A stretch of DNA of 30,745 nucleotides, taken from NCBI GenBank assembly GCA_029204225.1, contig MU836303.1:1-30745 (forward strand). The letters run 5' to 3'. Made by a program: the position numbers and the translations under genes. The first letter of the stretch is position 1; the number at the start of each line of letters is the position of its first letter. The DNA comes from Diphasiastrum complanatum (taxonomy: Eukaryota; Streptophyta; Lycopodiopsida; Lycopodiales; Lycopodiaceae). The notes beneath the pieces are model-generated. The model saw only the letters and a list, made by a program, of their open reading frames with translations. It did no database searches and was not told where the DNA came from. Shown here in pieces: positions 27,338 to 30,745 of the stretch.

Positions 27338-28125
27338 TACTGAGAAATCAATGTCTATGTATGTGCCTATGAATTTGTCTCCCATTGTGGAGAAATATTG
27401 CATGCAGGATCCTGAAGACCTGCAGCTACCTTCTATAATGAAGGAAATAATTCCAGAAGCTCACCTTGAGGGGAGTTTCAACAAACTATTGATGATTTTT
27501 TGTCTTGTCTAGTGCAGGATGAAAACCACTTCAGAATAGCAGATGTCGACAAGCCAAGTTACCATGAACGAGTAAACTTGGACTTAGAAAATGCCTTGCT
27601 AGAATATGATCCTTTCTTGCAAGTGCAAACAGATGCTAGTGTAATTCAACTAGTGATAAAGCCAAGTAAGGATGTAGATTGCCAAGAACCAGTGTCAGAC
27701 CAGAGAGAGTTCTTGAGATGACAATTCCTGAGCCAGTAACTGAGTTGCATGTGGCAGCATCCGAAAGTGCTGAGATCCGAATGTTGGAGCCTTTGCATCA
27801 ACAATCATTTATGGAAGATGCCTCACTTACTTTGGTTGGGCGCTGTCTCGACACTACTTTCGATTTGCTATATCTACAATGGTGCATACAGATCCTTTCA
27901 ACACATGGCAGGATGCATATGAAGAGCAGTCGCCAGCCACATTATTACCTGGTTCTATGTTCCAGGATGCCAGTTTATTGCATTTCAAGAATGGGTTTTG
28001 GCTAAATATTTTACCATGCATATAATTCCAAGCCCAGAGGGAAATTATTGTACTCTCGAAACATGTGAAGTTCAGCATGGAAATAAATTTCGTAAGAGGC
28101 TTTAGGAGTTATTTATTTAACAGGT
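27338..28125 (+). other. pol-less internal region with acidic coding-like segments
   Basis: Open segments at 27291-27512, 27500-27721 and 27679-28005 overlap in different frames and are acidic. Examples are D-P-E-D-L-Q-L-P, Y-H-E-R-V-N-L-D-L-E-N-A-L-L-E-Y-D and I-P-E-P-V-T-E-L. A further frame near 27885-28010 reads D-P-F-N-T-W-Q-D-A-Y-E-E-Q-S. Their succession suggests one decayed ORF. It matches no protease, integrase or RT pattern I know. Confidence 0.45.
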
Positions 28126-28136
28126 TTAAGGGGAGT
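28126..28136 (+). promoter_or_regulatory. polypurine tract of the gag-only element
   Basis: The run taaggggagt directly precedes tgttgaaatataaacc, the presumed 3' LTR start. Confidence 0.7.
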
Positions 28137-28299
28137 TGTTGAAATATAAACCTAGTTAAATAAATAAAACATAGCACATGGTTTTATTGGGGCCAAAGTT
28201 TTAAAGGCCCAAGTAAACTTAGGCAAAAAAATTATAGCACCAAACTCGTGAGGGCCTTCTTGCATGATGATGCCACATACCCACTTGAGTTTGGTAGCC

Positions 28300-28323
28300 C
28301 CCCCATGCACATGTGCATGGGGG
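28300..28323. repeat. 24-bp perfect palindrome in the 3' LTR
   Basis: Twelve base pairs match around a centre between 28311 and 28312. The core is CACATGTG, extended on both sides to CATGCA/TGCATG and then to runs of five C and five G. Confidence 0.97.
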
Positions 28324-28825
28324 AGAACAAGTTAGTTTGCCACCTAGCATAGCATGCATGAATGTTCTGACACTTGGCAATTGCATGCCAGTGATTGTAC
28401 ATACTCAAATTCTATTTAATAGAGTCTCCACGAGTTGGAGAGTGTGTTGAATGGAATCATCTTCCATCTTCATCATTTTTCATTGTCTCCTTGATCTGAA
28501 TACTTGTAGGAGGTCGCAGTAGGATCTGATCTGATCCTTTGCTTGTTTCTCCCTCTCCTCTCATCAGATTTGAGGACAGTTGCATACTGATCTTTGGAGG
28601 AGGGGCGCTACCATTCCCATGTTTTCTAGCTTCGATCAAAGTGTTTCCATGATCAGAACAGCCATCATTCAGATCTGATTGGGCGCTGGATCTGACTTGC
28701 TTGTTCCTTCATTTCTCCTCAGTGGATAGTCAGAATTGAATGAAATCAATTACACAAGATTTCTATTGCATAGGCTCTCTCATTCCTTATGAGTTAGAAG
28801 TCAATCTGAATCTGATTTTTCCAGT

Positions 28826-28961
28826 GCATGGTCAGTGCATGCTCTTGCATGTTTGTTGCATGAGCTTGCATGTGCTTAAACGTTCTTGCATGTCATTGCA
28901 TGTTGTTGCATGAGCTTGCATGTTGCTTAAACGTTCTGCATGTCAATGCATGTTGTTGCAT
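28826..28961 (+). repeat. second copy of the TGCATG array
   Basis: About twelve TGCATG motifs lie here, in the same order as at 26042-26180 with three 1-bp spacing changes (tgtttgttgc, tgtgcttaa, gttctgcatg). Confidence 0.93.
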
Positions 28962-29059
28962 GTGGTCTTTGAGCCTCGAGGCAACTTGTGGGCTTATTAG
29001 ATCCAAGATCCTCAAGCTTCCGCTAAACTTTGGTGTCTAGAATTGTATTTTTTCATGCT

Positions 29060-30009
29060 CTAGGCTACCCGATTTTCCAGCACAGTGTAGCTTGTTGAAG
29101 CTTCATCGAATATCGTGAAAGCTTCATCACCTTTGTCTGCATCCTTGGACGACTCTGCAACATTCGCTTTGTCAACTTTGTTATTTCTTTTCGAGTTAAA
29201 TCTGCAGTCGTATGCAGAGTGCCCCTTCTTCTTGCAGTGCATGCAAGGTATTGTTGGGTTGAACCAGCATCTATTGGTTGTGTGTCCTGGTTTGTGACAA
29301 TCATTACAAGAAGAAGATTGTTGGTTGTCGTTGCCTATGCTCGAAGACTTTGTGTTCGTCCTGTCGAATCTGGGCTTGTTCTTGTTCTTCCTCCTTCTCT
29401 TCGTGAAAACAGCTTTCTCCTGATAACTGCTTCCTTCTCCTTCGACCCTCATCTCTCATCAGCGACAAGACTGATTGCTCTCTCGAATGTGATGTCTGGT
29501 AGGCTCAATATGAGCATTCTCAATGGCTGATAGGACGCAGGTAGGGACTTCATGAAGTACATCAGCTGTTGTGGTGCTGGGACTTGGTGTTCCTGCCCAG
29601 ATGCAGCGAGTTGAGCAAGATCGTTCTGATCTTCTCAACATACTGATCCAACTAGTTGCCATCCCATCGTATAGATTGCAGTTGATTGTGAAGATGCATC
29701 ACTGAAGCGGCAGTCCTCACTTCGTACTTCTGCTTTAATCTTTCCCATGCTTCATGGCTGCTTTCACAGTCTTCAATCTGCATGAGTATTTCTTCGTTGA
29801 TGGACGAAACGATGATCGCCAATTGCACGTTTCATCTTTTCTGATCCCTCAGCTCTCCTTGGTCTCCCTCTGGAAGCTGCACCTCTGTGAGTTCGGTCAC
29901 CGACCTGATACCTTCACCCTTCAGAAGTGTTTTTGATTTTGAATTTCCATACTATGTAGTTTTCGCCATCAAGACTGATTGCTATTCTCGTCTTAATCGT
30001 TGTAGCCAT
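29060..30009 (-). pseudogene. gag: second copia-type gag, minus strand, cut at the LTR junction
   Basis: The minus-strand ATG at 30009 opens M-A-T-T-I-K-T-R-I-A-I-S-L-D-G-E-N-Y with W-K-F-K-I, a typical gag N-terminus. A frameshift at a run of five A near 29930 follows. Further segments are H-E-A-W-E-R-L-K-Q-K-Y near 29750, A-A-S-G-Q-E-H-Q near 29600 and Y-F-M-K-S-L-P-A-S-Y near 29560. The open frame 29452-29060 has two zinc knuckles: C-N-D-C-H-K-P-G-H-T-T-N-R-C and C-M-H-C-K-K-K-G-H-S-A-Y-D-C. It ends at a TAG next to the 29057 LTR border, with no protease after it. It belongs to a different family from the 26334 gag. Confidence 0.8.
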
Positions 30010-30119
30010 ATTGTGTTGCCTAGAGAATCACTGCTCAGATGAGACAGGCGGCTACTACTAGACTTGGGAAAGGCCACTCTTCCCTTGTTCGATTAGAGAG
30101 GTTCTGTTTCGTAAGTCTA
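30010..30119. other. spacer between minus-strand gag and LINE
   Basis: It would be the leader of the minus-strand gag. No primer site or LTR end is visible. Confidence 0.3.
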
Positions 30120-30745
30120 TTCGTGATGCTCCGAGTAAGTAGACTTTTTGACACTCTTTGTCACCCCTTCAGCCTTGTATGCAGTAAAGGTATGGTGTAC
30201 AGGCCTCTCCTCTTTACATTGGGCCACCATTTCACGTCTGCAAACCACCATGTTAGCTCGCATGATTCGGGCGAAGCCATCTGTTCCACATGAGATCATC
30301 CTTGCTAAGTTTGCCACTCCTCTTATCCAGATAGATGCAGCCTTCCAGCTTATCACCTACATTGAGAGTTCAGGCATTCAGATACAGAGCAGATATACAC
30401 GGATTTCGCTTACGTCCTCCCACCATCTCCAGGCTCAAGGGTACCGGCTGTCATGGTTCTCTCAAGTGTCACACTTCCTCATGGATTCATTTGGTATTGC
30501 TATCACAGATCTCCCCTCGGGTACACACCAGTATATCCGACGGTTTCTATATAGAGCCTACCTCGATCGTACCTGGCGACGTCTGTTGGGGGTTAAGCCC
30601 GACTACTATCGGGTTCATTTCTTGGAGTAGGACACCACTAGACTTACAACCTACCTCGATATCTGACCTCAGGATTATCACACAGTCTCCAATTCACATT
30701 GGGTCAGCTCAGAGTATCATCACATCAGCTGGCTATCAAGACTGG
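30120..30745 (+). mobile_element. non-LTR (LINE) retrotransposon, RT C-terminal part, runs off the window
   Basis: Only the distal part of the reverse-transcriptase ORF is recognised. The upstream RT core with its Asp box is not in the window, and what precedes 30120 is unrelated. The 3' end lies beyond 30745 or is lost. After the stop at 30630 a family-like tail (an I-G-S-A-Q-S-I-I-T-S-A-G run in another frame near 30700) suggests the ORF once continued. Confidence 0.6.
30148..30630 (+). pseudogene. LINE reverse transcriptase thumb/C-terminal segment
   Basis: The frame reads V-T-P-S-A-L-Y-A-V-K-V-W, then I-S-R-L-Q-T-T-M-L-A-R-M-I, then P-S-V-P-H-E-I-I-L-A-K-F, then P-L-I-Q-I-D-A-A-F-Q-L-I-T-Y. 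This follows the post-catalytic LINE RT pattern: L-x-Y-G-x-x-x-W, I-x-x-x-Q-x-x-x-L-R, S-x-P-x-x-I-x-L-A-E, and P-x-x-x-x-A. The first codon shown is TTG, and a frame with R-L-F-D-T-L just upstream suggests a 1-nt indel near 30150. No catalytic residues are in this segment, so it is not functional alone. Confidence 0.6.

Larger units (their letters stand above)
26012..29057 (+). mobile_element. gag-only LTR element (copia-like, no pol), 5' LTR truncated
   Basis: A segment at 26012-26275 recurs at 28709-29057 in the same orientation (right copy has about 85 extra bp). The right copy extends left to a TG start at about 28137, directly after a purine tract (ttaaggggagt), so it is a roughly 920-bp 3' LTR. 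The left copy is only the 3' part of the 5' LTR. Between them lies a copia-type gag with two zinc knuckles and about 800 bp of acidic coding-like sequence. No protease, integrase or RT motif is visible. This is the plan of non-autonomous TR-GAG or LARD elements. Exact LTR end and primer site are unclear: gagcactaggctc follows, lacking the usual tggtat. Confidence 0.7.
28137..29057 (+). repeat. 3' LTR of the gag-only element (~920 bp)
   Basis: It begins tgttgaaatata after a purine tract and ends near ttttttca. It holds a 24-bp palindrome (28300-28323), AT-rich promoter-like sequence (tctatttaatag near 28410) and the TGCATG array at about 28826-28961. The 3' third matches 26012-26275. The ending base is uncertain by a few nucleotides, since weak similarity (ctaggct) continues past it. 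Confidence 0.7.

Noticed and set aside
1-30745. CRISPR arrays, tRNA or rRNA genes
   Set aside because: No spaced identical repeats, cloverleaf-like genes or rRNA segments were found; the 51-bp repeats at 26042 have no unique spacers.

Overview
The window is repeat-dominated nuclear DNA from a land plant. The evidence is the mobile-element content: Ty1/copia and Ty3/gypsy LTR retrotransposons primed by initiator tRNA-Met, a plant-type hAT transposase with a BED finger and a DUF659-like block, and a LINE reverse-transcriptase tail. There are no bacterial operons, rRNAs or tRNAs. The species cannot be fixed from sequence. The LINE tail reminded me of elements from ferns or bryophytes more than angiosperms, but this is a weak impression.

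Layout. 1-1514: 5'-truncated, decayed copia fragment (gag, protease, integrase N-terminus, + strand). 1515-6250: AT-rich, mostly non-coding, with one 61-bp tandem duplication. 6400-8200: a string of candidate exons of an unrecognised minus-strand host gene or pseudogene, with a possible promoter-side bZIP motif pair near 8950. 9290-10664: decayed hAT transposase (+). 10682-10845: a cluster of GGGAAAC/GTTTCCC motifs. About 10950-12300: an LTR-like segment of a second gypsy type (Tat-like primer site), with internal subrepeats. 12566-18629: complete-structure copia element on the minus strand (TSD attaa, two LTRs, PBS, PPT, gag-PR-INT-RT-RH with frameshifts). 18635-19495: unassigned DNA with a diverged 183-bp duplication. 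19501-25693: complete-structure Ty3/gypsy chromovirus on the plus strand (TSD gctac, nearly identical LTRs, chromodomain). 26012-29057: a gag-only, pol-less LTR element with an unusual LTR. 29060-30009: a second, unrelated copia-type gag on the minus strand, cut at the LTR junction. 30120-30745: LINE reverse-transcriptase C-terminal part.

How it fits together. Two elements have exact 5-bp target duplications, so the DNA on either side of each insertion was contiguous before it. The copia LTR pair differs at roughly 14 substitutions plus indels, and the gypsy pair at 2 substitutions plus 2 small indels, so the gypsy insertion is clearly younger. No element has an intact coding region, so none looks autonomous as given. 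The most interesting non-coding signals are a helically phased array of TGCATG (RY) motifs in the gag-only element's LTR, a 24-bp perfect palindrome in the same LTR, and repeated GC-rich palindromes in the untranslated leaders of both complete elements.
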